The notes: generated by a model not told the origin, from the sequence alone. DNA of 64,000 bases from Chelydra serpentina (GCA_037349315.1 JBAIAC010000030.1:11305501-11369500); one strand, 5' to 3'; shown: positions 48,250 through 61,790, counted from the first letter of the stretch. Translations and numbers: made by a program.

Positions 48250-49210
48250 AGGAGAGGTCAGTCGCAGATTTAGAATTAGTGGGGCCCTGTGCGCAGCTTC
48301 ATTTTCAGCCCCCCTCCCTCCCCTCGGGACCCAGCCAAGAAAAAGAACATTCTCTCTTATCTCCCCTCCCACCCCAGTTTTTCATTCTTTTTTTCTTCAT
48401 CCTCCTCCTATATTATAAGTAATAGGAAGTAAATGAAAATAAAGAGAGGTACCTTGATTGGGGGTGAGGTGCAGGTGGGGTGCTGGGTGCAGGCTCTGGG
48501 CTGGGGCAGGGGGTTGGGGTATGGAAGGGAGTGCGGGCTCTGGGCTGGGGCAGGGGGTTGAGGTATGGGAGGGGGTGAGGGGTACAGGTTCTGGGAGGAA
48601 GTTTGGGTGCGGGCTCTGGGCTGGGGTGCAAGAGGGATTGGGGGGCAGTGCTTACCTTGGGCAGCACAGCTCCCAAAGCGATCGGCACACCCCTCTGGCA
48701 GCAGCTCCTAGGTGGGCGGGCGGGGATTAAGACATCAGGGGGTCTGTATGCGCTGCTGCCTGCAGGCGCCGCCCCCGCAGCTCCCACTGGCTGCAGTTCC
48801 CAGCCAATGGGAGCTGCAGAGTCGGCGCTCTGGGAAGGGGCAACTTGCAGACACCCTCCACACCCTCAGGGGCCGCAGGGACATGCTGGCCGCTTCCAGG
48901 AGTGGAGCGGCGTGAGGGAGGCAAATTGGGCAGGGAGCTGCCTTAGCCCACTTGCGCTGTTGCTGTAACATCTCTGCGCACCCCTTTGGAGGAGGGGGCA
49001 GTGGGTCTCTGTGCACTGCCTGGGGCGGGGGCAGCGCGTGGAGCCGCCTCCCCCCTTCCAGGGGTACGCAGAGATGTGCCAACAGTCATCAGCTTCCGGG
49101 AGCGGCGTGGGGTCACCGGCCACAGAATGCAGACAGCCTGCCTGCTTGAGTCCTGCTGTGCCGCCGGACGGGACAGCAAAGATCTGTCCTCTCTCTCCTT
49201 GCAACGGTCA
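48250..49210. repeat. GC-rich interspersed repeat
   Basis: About 1 kb of GC-rich sequence in AT-rich intron, containing a 44-bp-period minisatellite (48471-48635) and segments such as GCTGCAGTTCCCAGCCAATG that I recognise from turtle GC-rich repeats. Overlapping open frames on both strands are composition artefacts. Terminal repeats were not resolved. Confidence 0.55.
48471..48635. repeat. Minisatellite, 44-bp period
   Basis: The unit begins GCTCTGGGCTGGGGCAGGGG at 48493 and again at 48537, with a shortened copy near 48588 and a further one at 48613. Confidence 0.75.
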
Positions 49211-49509
49211 GGAGGTAAAGTGGAGGCTAATGCTAGGTAGTAGAGGAGAGTTTAACCCCTCATTGCAGCCACAAAGTTCTAGGAGGAGTGGTTGAATTAA
49301 TGTTAGCAGAGACACTTCCCCTTGAAGCTCATAAGATACTCTGGAGAAAAGAGAAAAATACCCTTCTCCCTTCTAGCAGCTAGAGAGAGAGAGAAGGGAT
49401 GGAGCTTCAAATTCATCATTTACTAGCCAAAGGCTATTAAAAAAGACAGAGTCCCAAAATGAGCAAGGGACAGCATCAGCAGCTAAAGGTGGCGGCGGTG
49501 AGGGCTGAC

Positions 49510-49617
49510 TTCTTCTCCCCAGATGGACTTCAATAGTAGTGTTCTTCTCCCCAGATGGACTTCAATAGTAGTGTTCTTCTCCCCAGATGGACTTCAATAG
49601 TAGTGTTCTTCTCCCCA
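49510..49617. repeat. Tandem repeat, 32-bp unit, 3.3 copies
   Basis: The unit starting TTCTTCTCCCCAGATGGACT is repeated exactly at 49510-49541, 49542-49573 and 49574-49605, followed by a 12-base partial copy. Identity between units is complete, so expansion is recent. Confidence 0.95.
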
Positions 49618-52600
49618 TCTTCAATTTTATATGTTCTGCCACATGCGAGTAGGCTTCTAGTTATTTTTTCAAATCATGACAAATATAACAGCATAAAAAA
49701 AGATATTTGAATATTTCCTAGCACCTCAAAAAGGAAAAAAATTGAACCCTATTAACCCCATCCCTTTAGATTCTTGTGCTGTATCTAGCACTGTTCTATC
49801 GGAACACTTTTAGGACTCAAGAAAATCCTGATTAAATAGACAGGCCTTGGACTGAGTCCAAACGTCAAAAGACTCATGCTTGGTTAAAAACTACACAGTA
49901 TTGTGTAAAAGAAGTTATTCTCTGTGCTATGTAGATCTTACATTAAAATAAAGACAGAATTGTGCTCTACTAGCTTCAAAAAGATGTAAAGACTTTATTT
50001 TTCCAGTATGTTACTTCAAGTATGAATTCTGTCAAGTGGTCCATAGAATAAATTTGCGCACAGTTCAACGTAACATGAGCACATTAAATAGGATCTGACA
50101 TTAAAAGACCCAACATTGAATGGGAATAGAAAATAAATGCCCACATTCTCCCCAGAAGACTATTCCCCCCAAGGCCTAGGCATTAATTTAACTGAATGAG
50201 GAAGCCACTAGGGCAGCTGTCGGTAGCTTATTTGATTTGTGAATAAACAATGGCTTCATTTTAAATGCTATTCACTCATATGCTCTACACTAATGTAAAA
50301 ATCAAAAATACAAAAGGAAATAATTATTTTTAAAACACACACTTCTACAAAAAAAGTTTCATAATTTGAAGTTTTTAGTTTTCACACTGTGGGAAAATCA
50401 AATAATAAAAACTTCTGTTGCATTATTAATTTTTAACTGCTACTAATGGTAAGAAGCCCTGAGGTTATATCTTATAGTTAATTGATATTGTGCATTTGGC
50501 TGTATATTAATGAGATGTTAGGGTATCATAGGTCATTCCAATAAAACCTTTGGGCTTGTCAGCTTGAATTATGTATCTTTACATCTGTAGAAAACAGTGA
50601 CAATATGATAATTACAGTAGTTGACACGTGTTGTTATAGTTTGCTAGCACAATCAGGTACATCATGTCCAAAGTGCAGATGCCAGTCTACTCTGGCACTA
50701 ATAATCCATCAAACAGATTATTAATGATGAACAATTTCTACTCAAATGGAAGCATTTAGCAGCACAATGCATTTTCATAGGGGAGAACACCAACGGCCCC
50801 TTGACACTAAACAGCTTTAGCGATATTATATGTCCGGCATCTCACCAATGCTAATAGAGGTAACATGTGCCTTGATCCTACAAAACCACATGCATGTGTT
50901 AAACTTTATGCATGTGTTCTGTATGTGAAGAAAGGTTTGCAGAATTGGTGCTAAATTTGTAATCCGATAGAAGAAAAAGCATTAGCATTCGCTTGAATGA
51001 ATAGCTTAATATATGCTGGACTCACATTTATATTCTTTCAGATTTTACCATATGCAGGATTTTGGAGAGTTTAGGGAGTCATAGTACTGTGGTTTTACTG
51101 AAGGAGAGCACAGACACTGAATAATTTAGTTTCCATCTAATTTAAAATAGTGGAATTCAGCTTGTCCCAATTTGCAGTCAATTCATATTTCCCATTCGGA
51201 CTTATTGCCTCATGATCAGATGCTTGTTTGAAATATAATAGAACTGTAGAAGTCTAAAAGAGGAAGGGTAATATGCAAAACGGGATGGATCTATTCCAAA
51301 TAAGCACATTTTATCTGTTTATTAATGTACAAATTGAAAAGAAACCAAACTGAGTGCACAAGTTAGTTAAAGATGTCCTGGTGCAACTGGCACTTATACA
51401 GCTGAGAACGCGAGATGAAACTGACCTTGAAAACATTATAATGGCAAACTATCTATGGATAAATTGTTCTTGAACAATTTCTCTGATATATTAAGCACAA
51501 ACGGGCTAGTTTTCACATCCAGAATACATTACAGAAATCCCACCTCCACCCCTCCGAGTAAACACTTATTCTGGATAATGCAAAACCATAAAAAAAATTA
51601 ACTCTGTGGGTCACATTCTAATCTCCATCACAAAGAAGGAAGTCTAGAATGATTCCATTGACATCAGTGAAGTTACTCTGGATACTTTAAGATCAGATCT
51701 AGTCCTGTATGTCTCATTTCCTTTAAGTTTTCTTTTACTGAATTCCAAAGTTGTTGATTTTCTTTTTACTTAAGTACAGAGTCACATTGCTTATTCATAT
51801 ATTTTAGCAGGATTTTAAGAGCTCTTGAGCAACTGGAACTGCTTAATGACTTTCTATAGCAGTATGTTTGTTTATCTTGTGTGTCATTAAAGATTGATGT
51901 TTTTCATCCTGGCATGTGAAGATCAAGATTGTGGTCTTTGACCCATTGCTCACAGATTGTCAAGTGCCACCAACAGCAGAGAATGTACAATCAGCAGGTT
52001 TTTCGGTAGGCACAGAGGCTAGGGGACAGAAGTGGGTGGAACCTTGGCTCTACCCCCATAATATGGCAGACAGTACAGCAGAACAACATGGAGCGGGGAA
52101 GTAAACTGGGCCAGGTATAGGGCTGAGGTCAATCCTCTCTTGGAGCATGGGGGGAAACCAGAGACCAGATAGTGACTCAGAGAGTCAGAATCTTGTCACT
52201 GGTCTGCTCTTGGGGAAGTGCAATTACATGCAGCCTCTTACTCAGGATTAGTTACAATACCACAATTGTGGTTAACCACATGAATGGCTCAAACCCACAT
52301 ACATATGCTTTTCTGAGTGCTGTATATACCGCACATAGACTGGGCTTTATAGAAAGAAAAAAGTATGTGGGGGGAGACAGATGGCACAACCCACATAGAA
52401 ACGTGCATTGATATTCCAGACAATACTGATTTTCAGTCAGAGAAGAGCCATGTCCCTGACTCAAACAATCTCTGAAGTAACCAACAGAGCTGTGGGAAAA
52501 AATAACATTCCGCATTTTAATGGGTGTAGCGGTGGGTACACTTCCCCCCCTTGCGCAATGCCTCATTGAGCTAATACTCAGGAAATGCAGCTCTATGCTG

Positions 52601-55600
52601 CCCCCAACATGGGCCAGTACCTAACAGCCCTAACTGAATACAGCAGAGTTGAAATACAGTATTACAGGTTATGGATTATACTACCAATGCTACAGTAAAT
52701 GTTAGTGGGATGAACTGATTGAAAAATCTTGCTTTCTAATACTTATTCATTTAATATTTATATCCTGTACTTAGAAAGGGAAAGGGAGAGCACAGTGTGT
52801 CTAAAAGGGTCATTCCATCTCTACCTTCTAATTTCTATTAACCTAATTCTGGACTCCTCTCTCGTGTATTTTGGTCTCGTGACATCATTGTGCTATGGTA
52901 CAAACAACAACAAAAACAAAAAGCCCAAACTCAAAACACAGATAAATGTGGTAAATTCATTTCTTATTAGAAATGAAGACTTTTCTCTTCATAACTTAAA
53001 AGGCAGGTAATAATTACAGAAACACAAAAGAAAGTCCAGGAGGAAAATTACCATCGTTAATAGGATTATTAAAATAATCTTTTAAAAACTTCTTATTTTC
53101 AGTTTTAATTCAGAAGTCTTTAACCAAAGGAATTCTTCTTCCATGTTCCTGAGTGTCTAAATGTAGGGACCAAATCTACATTTAAATACCCAACTAAATT
53201 TGACCTAATTGTCAGTACTATAGGAGCTACATTGGCTGTCTCAACTTTGACTCCTCTTCCCCATCCTCAAATGGCTATTTCTTTTAATACCCATAACAGA
53301 GCCCCAGGTATTTTCTTACATAAAGGAAGAATGCTCAGTATAGGAAGAAAAATCAAGATTTTAGAGCAATATATGTAATGTCCTCACAAAAGGGGGCGAG
53401 GGGTTACACGCCTTACCCCACTTTCTCAGAAACCAGGTCTTTTAATTAATTATCTTCTTAAATATGGTATCTCAAACAATATGCAAAATTTCATTCAAAA
53501 TTCAAGTATTCGCTGGAGGGAAGAGTGCATTTTATCTTGTTCCCTCAAGAACACTAAAGCCATCTTACTAATATTTATATTCTAATCTTTCTAGGCTCAC
53601 TTGTAAAAGCTAATAATTAGGAAAGCCTCTTTGATGGTCAGAAGCTGCACACTATTTGTGTGTGCATGGTAACAGGATGAATCATTGCCTGCACTAATCC
53701 TGTAAGAGTGTTAAAGGTCCCATGTGATGGTTACAGTGAACGCTAAAGCTGCCCTATGTTATGCTATTTTTCCACTAATTCTAGGAAAATTAATGGTAAT
53801 TTATCATGAAAAAGGGTTAATTATACATTTATTTTGGATGCAAGCACATTAGACCAGACTCACAAATAAACCAGACTCACAGTATAGCATATTTTTTTTA
53901 TAAAAGGAAGAGGATTCCAATTAAAGCATTTGATCAGAGACTTCACTCGAAAATAATATCTATGAGAGGTGGGGAGTGGGAAAAAGAAAGGCAGAATAAT
54001 GATAAGATCCGGTAGTAATTTTAATTACCATTATGGTCCAGTTTAAAAGTTCTTTGGCTTTTGTTCTTAACACAAAATATATAACATCTGTTTTTATCTC
54101 CTCTGCTTCTTGTTTTCAAAATGACTTCGGATGCCATGTCAGATTCAGAAAACAGATTAAAATATGTGGCATCCTTTTTGTTACTTTCTAGAGTAATTAT
54201 ATATAGACAAACTTGTTGCCTTATTAAATACTTTGCTGTAATTAAATCAAAAGGTTTTAGCAGACATGAAACAATGACAAAAAACACATTTTGAATGATT
54301 TATTAATATTAGCAGAATCCAGTCCTTAAGTACCCCCTGGGTATTTTACCCAATGTCATGTATTGTTATTTACAGTATGCACTATGGAAACCTACTTTTA
54401 TAGATTTTATTCTGTTCAGCATGTTCTAGGGAGCCTGCTCTAATATGAAGTGTTTCAGAGTATCTGGCAAAGGAAGGGATAAAAGAAGGGAAACATCTTT
54501 TGCAGGACTACGCTGTTCATCAGTCCCACTAATAGCTTAACTAACTTGCTCTTGAAGGACTTGCTCCCTCAGTCAAAATTATTCTCATACTCAGTTTCTC
54601 TGTTAGGGAGGATCAACATTTGCCAAAAGTTACCTCTCAGATGTATGTCAGAAAATACAATTCTTCATACAAAAACAGGAAGTAATGGTTGTATACCAGA
54701 TACCAAACTGTTCTACTATTGGCCTATATCATCTTTTTAATGGCAAATCACTGTCAATAAGTCATGCACCACATTTTGTATTTTTCTGAGCTGCCTAACC
54801 AGGCTCATTTAGGGCCAAATTCACATCTGACATAAACAGATACAGCTCCACTGACGGAAACGAGTTGCAATTCATTTATCCCAATAATAAATTTGACCCA
54901 CATATTTTTATGTTTTATTGTCCAATTCTTGTATCATCTTATTTTTTCTAGTTATTCAATGTTTTAAATGCTGGGATTGCAGTTGTTCAAAATATTTCAG
55001 ATACACTATGATTGTTGGAGGGCTGTTTACAGCAGCATTAGGATTTAAGGGGCCCATACTTCCCTCCACTGTGTGTGCCTGGGGGTGGGTCTGTGCCTCT
55101 AGAAGGGGAGTTACATCTTTGTGGAATGTTCCCCTTTTCCTCAGCCCCATGGAAATTCTTCCAACAAACACTTGGAAGGGGCATTGCTTCCCCCACTGCA
55201 CCGTGAAGGGGCAGCTGTAAGAGGAGCCTCTAGAAGAATGGCTTCTCCAAGAGCTGGTGAGGCCACTTGGCAGAAGGGAGGCCAGCAGTATCAGCATGGC
55301 TGTATTTCACATCCTACATTTCTCAGAATTCACCTTTGGGGTGGCAAAACACAGGGGTATCCCGCCATATAAAAACTGTAAGGAAATTCTGCAAGTTGAA
55401 ATTCCACATAGGGGAGATAGGAACTGTTGGTTTTTACATGATATATTTCTGAACGTAATTCCCCGAAGAGTACTGCCTGTTTTTTTCAAAGCAACAGTAT
55501 TGCACTGCAAACTCATCTTTACTATTGATCCCTGATCTCTCACTATCTCTGACTTGTTGCTTCCTATAAAGCTGCCTTCCAGTGTGTATCTATGTGGTTT

Positions 55601-55755
55601 ACTTCCTAACCTTTTGTATGTTACCCCGTTTTTATTTCTCCAAGTCATTTAGCCTTTATATTTGTTGTCATTCTGATTTCGGTGTCAATGAAAAACTTGA
55701 TTAACGCCATTTTAGTACTTTTTTCTTTAGACCATAAATGAACATACTAAATATT
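49618..55755. other. Intron, long stretch without a gene
   Basis: About 6.1 kb of AT-rich intron with a palindromic MITE-like repeat at 54812-54900. No coding region with splice context or family similarity was found. Confidence 0.5.
54812..54900. repeat. Short palindromic MITE-like repeat
   Basis: The left end AGGGCCAAATTCACA pairs with the right end AATAAATTTGACCCA. The centre has 'cagctccactgacggaaacg'. Same type as 16683-16754. Confidence 0.65.
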
Positions 55756-55756
55756 A

Positions 55757-55848
55757 TAGGTCCTATTCAGGAAATGGCCATTGTCAGAGAGAGGATACTA
55801 GACTAGACCATAGGTCTGATCCCAGATCCCCCCTATGTTCTGACCATT
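55757..55848 (+). mobile_element. CR1 LINE 3' scrap
   Basis: 'ggccattgtcagagagagga', 'gactagaccataggtctgat' and 'ccctatgttctgacc' match a diverged CR1 3' end. Confidence 0.65.
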
Positions 55849-55879
55849 TGAAATATCTAAAATTGTCTGCTTCCAGAGA

Positions 55880-56310
55880 CATAGGTGCTGACTCCATGGG
55901 TGCTCCGGCGCTGGAGCACCCACGGGGAAAAATTAGTAGGTGCTCTGCACCCACCAGCAGCCAAGCACCCCTTTTTTTGACCCCCCGCTTCCCCCTGAGA
56001 GTGCCGTATTCCCGCTCCTCCGCCTACCTCCCAGTGTTCCACGCCCGGCTGCTGCCAAACAGCTGTTTGGCACTGTTAGCACGCTCCGGGAGGGAGTGGG
56101 AGGAGCAGGACCATGGCACGCTCAGGGGAGGAGGCGGGGAAGAGGTAGAGCCGGGACGGGGATTTGGGGAAGGAGTTGGAATGGGGCGGGGAAGGAGTTG
56201 GAAGAGGCAGGGCAGGGGCAGGGCCTCATGGAAAGGGTGGATTGGGAACGGGGCCAGGGGCAGACTGGGGGTCGAGCACCCAAGTGAAAGAGGGGAAATT
56301 GGTGCCTATG
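55880..56310. mobile_element. GC-rich non-autonomous hAT element with perfect 8-bp target duplication
   Basis: A 431-bp GC-rich insert. TCCAGAGA at 55872-55879 is repeated exactly at 56311-56318. The ends CATAGGTGCT and GGTGCCTATG are inverted complements at 7 of 10. The 8-bp duplication indicates the hAT superfamily. Apparent frames inside are compositional. Confidence 0.88.
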
Positions 56311-56318
56311 TCCAGAGA

Positions 56319-59125
56319 CACTCACTGTGCATGCAAGTGCAATGTGAGGAGATGCACACTTTCTAAAGACAAAACAAGAAGCAGCCTGACTACTGTTTTA
56401 TTTACCTTGAGCCTCTCATCAACCAGTCACGCCTTCTGGGCCCCTTACTTTCTCCCACCAGCCATGTCTTTTTAAATATGAGATCATTCTTTCACATTCA
56501 GGCTATATCTTCCTGACAAAAAGCAGTGTGTGTGGGGGGGTGTGTGTGTGTTACAATAGGATAATTAACACGTTAGCTATTCTGCTGTTAAATCCCTAGC
56601 AGAGACAAACCTCAGGCAGTTTTTAATGTGATGTACCTAGATGAGGCCAACACAATACCCCCTCAAGTGGATTTAATCTTGCCTAACTAAATCACAGTAA
56701 AAACTACAGACTGCCCTCTCTGCTGGATTTTACAGCGAGATACAAAAGGGCATGTTTTATCTCACTGTAAAAACACACTTTTTTTTTACACCACCATGAA
56801 GACATAGCTTCTCTTCAGTTCAAGTTTCTTCCTAGGCAGAAGTCTCCACAGTCCAGGAGATTTCTACTAGATGATGTTGAAATGGGTCCCCAGACCATTC
56901 CTTTTCTCTATGGCATGCCTTGAGCCCTCTCCTCTATTGCTGAAGTGGGATTCCCAAAGCTATCCTTTCCTCCAGTGTCCTGATGGGAACTGTTTCTCCA
57001 ATTGCCTTCCTTACCAGCTGTATGGATGGAGGCACCTATGTATTTCTCGTAAATACTTAACAAGTAACTCAGATATTTCTACACCCAGTACATTACCCAC
57101 CACACTCAAGATAGAAACTAAACACAAAACAACAACAACAAACATTAATAGAGTTTTGGGGTTGGGCACTTAAAAGAAAATGGAGAGGAAATGCAAAAGT
57201 TAAGCTTCTAACAGGATTAATTATGCTGTACTTCATATATTCCAGACATATTCCTACTTTTTCTGGTAAACATTATATCTTAACATGTTATCATTTGTAG
57301 TTAAATGTACCATAAAACAGAAAGTATGTGCATATGTCCGAATTAATATTGTTGTAGCAGCATTAACGTTTGTTACTTATTTTTATTTTAACTGTGTAAC
57401 CTTAATTTGCAACCAAGGACCTCTTAAACGTCACATACTTTCAAGAAAAAGTATAAAATCCAATTACTAACAGGCAAAAGCTAGTTAATTTCCTGCATCT
57501 TCCAAATAGCCTTTTCAAACCATTCTTCTCCTTAATATTTGTTAGAAACAGTCTTCTGTGTCTGTCTTGGCAAAACTGTTGCTGAAAATCAATAGTCTGA
57601 CTGCTTTTGTGGCTGCAATATATTATATATCATAATGTTTTATAAGACTAAAATGAGCTAGAACCGATTCAATTTTAAGATTCTGAACTCAGACTAATAG
57701 GTTTTAATTTAAGAAAATATCTGTCACTGTGAATAGGCAAACAAATGAATTAGATTTTTCAGTTTTATTCCTTGGGCCATAAGTGTTAATCTCTCAGTAG
57801 AACACCAACACCGCATACCACTATAGATTATCAAGTGTGACTAGTCAAGGCTATGAATTATTCATTTGAAAGGTTATGCATCAGTGATAATATAAATTAT
57901 ATGAATATATTTTAAAATACAAAACATTTTAATAAGCTTTTAAAATGATTTCTCTCCCAATGTTTAAAGCTAAAAATAATATTTAATGTCTTTGAGAGAA
58001 TTATGGATTTATCTTACACGTTCAAAAGTCCTGCGGGGTATCTTATAAGAGAAACCTGAACGTTTAAATGCTCACTCTAGATATGTCCTCCTCTAATCAA
58101 TTTAAAGTGACATGTGCATATTTCTCTCTAAGGACTCTAATCAAGTAATTCCTGCAAAGAATGGGTGACAGTTCATAATGTATTAGAAAAAGGGATTCAG
58201 AGGGAAGCAATATGAGCAAATAGTCTATGAACAGGATAACTCTGAGCACAAGCAAACATACACAAGCAACTTATCATGGAGAAATGCTGTAATAGTCACA
58301 TGTATGACTTTGGAAGCTTGACCAAGGTTTTCAAAAACAACTATTCCTTTTATGTGCTTCAATTTTAAAGGGTCTTCCATTTGAGACACTGTAAAGGAGG
58401 CTGCCTTCTAAAAATCAGACCCATTCAGGGTGTTTCCAGTTGAGCATCTAGAAATTGAGTCCTAAAGTCCCTAGTCACTTTTGAAAATCATGTCCCCTCA
58501 ATGTCACTAAATGGCATTGTAGAACAGTTTGAGTTTGTTTTATTTAAACGGCAACATTGGATGACAGTTGTTATATTTGTTATGTAATGTATGAGTGTTG
58601 ATATGCTTATCTAAAATGTTATTTATCTGTTTGTTGACAGCATCAGCTGATATCCCTTTTTTATTCATCCAAAGACAATAAAGTATACATAGTTTGAAGC
58701 TTAAGAAGGATTCTAGACATAGGGTCAAAACTATTAAATCTGTAAAGGGAACTGAGGCAATGTCTAAGAAGCTGAGAACTGCAACAACAGATATGGTGCT
58801 CGGTCCCAATTTGGCTCCACTAATTATTAAAGGACCTTCTCCTCAAATCAGAAAACTGGTGTTGGAATTGAATGCATCAGGAGTAAGGTCTGCCACGTTA
58901 AAAAAATACTCTTTTGTCCCAATTTGTCTTTTCAGTTATAGCACACTTTTTTCCTCCAAACTTCTTCAGCATGCTATTCCTACTACCTCAACTCCAGCTC
59001 TCTTCTGAAATCAGTTTCCATCAAGGTTTTGATCCTTACATTCAATTGACAATATTAGTAAAATCAGCATTGCCCTTTTTCCTGGAAAAATATAACATCT
59101 AATTCTCTGTACTCATCCCATTTAA
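56319..59125. other. Intron, no gene
   Basis: Contains a (TG)/(G) rich stretch at 56525-56550 and decayed repeat pieces near 58330-58500. No supported gene. Confidence 0.5.
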
Positions 59126-59129
59126 TCAC

Positions 59130-59410
59130 TCTGCTGCATCTACAACAGGTGATGACTCATTCTTCCTGACACTGCTGTCCTTCCTAGGATTCCACTAGGT
59201 CATTGTTCTCTTCTTGATCTCCATCACTCCTTTGGTGCATAATTTCACCAGCTTCTCCTCCCCAGTTCCACTCTCTATGAGCTCACTTGCTCTCACGTCA
59301 TCCAACACCACTTCTATGCTGATGACAAGCCTCAACCAGATCTGAACCCTCGACCTCCTCCCCATGCAATCGCACATCTCTGCCTGCCTGACACCTCATG
59401 ATTGTGACCC
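59130..59410 (+). mobile_element. L2-type LINE fragment with reverse transcriptase YADD motif
   Basis: Pyrimidine-rich L2-like coding relic. TTC TAT GCT GAT GAC at 59312-59326 decodes to F-YADD, the RT catalytic motif, preceded by a 'tctatgagctcacttgctct' segment typical of L2. The rest is too decayed for a frame. Confidence 0.6.
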
Positions 59411-59495
59411 AAATGCCAAATGAAATTCAATATGCAGAAAATTTCAGCACTAAATTTTAAATTTTTTAAAATATACTAACTAATATAATCTAGAA

Positions 59496-59726
59496 CAGTG
59501 GTTTTCAAAGCCGGTACGCTGCTTGTTCAGGGAAAGCCCCGGGTGGGCCGGGCTGGTTTGTGTACCTGCCGCGTCCGCAGGTTCGGCCGGGGGCTGCGGG
59601 AAGGGCGGCCAGCACATCCCTCGGCCCGTGCCTCTTCCCGCAGCCCCCATTGGCCTGGAGCGGCGAACCCAGGGCCTGCCCGGGGCTTTCCCTCAACAAG
59701 CAGCAGACCGGCTTTGAGAACCACTG
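59496..59726. mobile_element. 231-bp hAT MITE with perfect 8-bp target duplication
   Basis: Termini CAGTGGTTTTCAAAGCCGGT and ACCGGCTTTGAGAACCACTG are inverted complements over 20 bp with one mismatch, a Charlie-type hAT end. ATCTAGAA at 59488-59495 is repeated exactly at 59727-59734. The interior is very GC- and CpG-rich. Confidence 0.96.
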
Positions 59727-59734
59727 ATCTAGAA

Positions 59735-60517
59735 CCTCTAAATTTTAACGGCAAATAATTATTCTGACAACCTGCTTCTCCCATTGTGTATTTGCTTTAA
59801 TAAAATGTATGAGTATGATACCAGAAGTAAAATGTGGGACATTGCCGAAACAGATTACAATACCAATTTTACCAAGAAGCATCCATTAGATCAGCAGCTA
59901 CATTCTTCAACCTTTAATATAAAACACTATCCTTAGACTTCAACTGACCTATTAACAAAAAACAAACTACACGTCAGCTTCCCAAACTGTTCAAGATATA
60001 TATCAGGAAGACTGGCAAAGAAACCCCCTAGCATGCTCCCATCCCCAGAGAGAGATTTATTAGAAAAGAAATGTTAGAATGTCATATTACACTAAAGAGC
60101 TAGATAGAGACTGTTTACTGCCTTTTTCTAGGAAGCTGTATCAGAATTTAAGTGTCTTCTATACTGTGTAGATTGCATTAAGGTGTTTGAAATTTTTCTT
60201 TCTGGTATTTTGTATTGACCAGATATTCCTGCGCTAACAACATGGGGATTCATAGGCAGATCTAATTCAGATCAATCGTTAGATAACACAAGTCAATATA
60301 ACTTGTATTTGCTTACATGTGAGGACCAGCATATCTGTAAGAGATTCTAATCTAGTCTGGACAGCTTCTCATACCTCACTCATCACAAAAGTATCTAAGC
60401 ACCTTCCAGTAGTTCAATAAGCAACATTACTACACATCTGTCACTGTGATAGCATGTGTAAACTGCATAGTACATGAAATAGTATTTACCAGAACTATTC
60501 ACATGTATAGCTCCATA
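59735..60517. other. Intron, no gene
   Basis: No feature recognised. Confidence 0.5.
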
Positions 60518-61549
60518 CAGGGTGGATAAAAATCAATTTTATTTTAAATTAAATATAATTTTCTTTTTAAAAATGAACATTTAAAATTAAACTTAAAATT
60601 ATCGGAAAGTATGTTAAGGTCTAAACTTACTATAATCTATTAAAATCACTGAAATAAAATAAAGATCTATATTCAGGCAGTGCATGTTTGCTGCCAAAGT
60701 TTTTTAAAAATGAAACCACTGATGAAGTGCTAAATCAACTTTTGACAGCAATAGTCTCTTCTGCAGGTGCAGGAGAGAATATTTTATTCCTTTCAGTTTA
60801 TTCAATTAGTTCAGTTCAATGACTAGTTCAATCAAAGTTGAGAAGCCAATTGAGAGTTAAAAAAAGCAGGCTTTGTTTTCTTCTTGCAATCTATTAATCA
60901 AAATGAAGTGTGAGAGGATGAAATCTTTTAGTTCTAAAATCTTGAAGGATATGATGGCCGAAACTATCAGTTCAACTACTTTTAATAAATCAGTTAGTTT
61001 TAAATGCAAAACATGTTTTAAAAAAAACTCTCTTTTTATTTCTTAGGTATCCTCCCTCACATTTAAGATAATTTTATTTAACTAATAAAAAACAATTTTA
61101 AAAAGCTATTTTTGTTTATTTTAATTGAATATTTAATTGAATTTTGTTAATTTAATTGAATGGAGATTACCACAAATCCAAATAAAAATTAATCATCTAG
61201 TAGTTAAGAAATGCATCATTCACCATTTTCTAACTTTAAAAAATGTGAAAATTAAAAATATGAATGTGTATGTTAAGTTATATAATTGTTTACATAAATC
61301 TGTATAGATATAGTATATCTTCCTGGTTAGCAAAAAGAAGTATCAAATTTAGTGTACAGGCTATATTTAGTTGCAAGTCAACATGTTTTAATGGTTACTA
61401 ATCTATGAAAATCAATCTTTCCTTAGGAAAATAACTAAAAAGTACAAATGCAAACCAAGATTAAAATCAAGGTTTCCTGCTTGCTGATTTACATCAGTAT
61501 TAAAATTTGTGATTTAAGTAACTGATTTCAATCAATCCATCTTAGCCCT
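60518..61549. mobile_element. AT-rich interspersed element with weak terminal inverted repeats
   Basis: Begins AGGGTGGATAAAAATCAATT and ends with 'gatttcaatcaatccatctt' plus AGCCCT. The ends are loosely complementary (AGGG...GGAT versus ATCC...CCCT) and fit a 'TTTAAATCAATCCACCCT' family I remember from vertebrate genomes. No target duplication was seen. Confidence 0.5.
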
Positions 61550-61584
61550 ATGCACATTATAACACACAATAAAATAATAAGCAT

Positions 61585-61790
61585 TATATAGTGATGTATA
61601 TGTTCAAAGCACTTTATAAACATTAATTCTTGCAGTAACCCTGTGAATCAGTTAGATGCGCAAGTATTACTATCCCCATTGTACAGATGGGAAATTGAGA
61701 CAAAGAGGTAATTAAAAAAAAGTCAGTGGTACAACCAGAACCTGAATCCAGGTTTTCTGATGCATAATCCCATGATCTAACCAGCAGATG
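61585..61790 (-). repeat. MIR-type SINE, antisense
   Basis: 'cagtaaccctgtgaatcagt', 'tatccccattgtacagatgg' and 'gaaattgagacaaagaggta' are the reverse of MIR. The decay matches the other copies. Confidence 0.78.

Noticed and set aside
48087..49295. Many overlapping open frames on both strands in the GC-rich block
   Set aside because: High GC lowers stop frequency. Frames overlap in several registers, are low-complexity, and coincide with a minisatellite.
55848..56475. A 172-residue open frame and two other frames
   Set aside because: They span an insertion with an exact 8-bp target duplication, so the frame is formed by a non-coding transposon.
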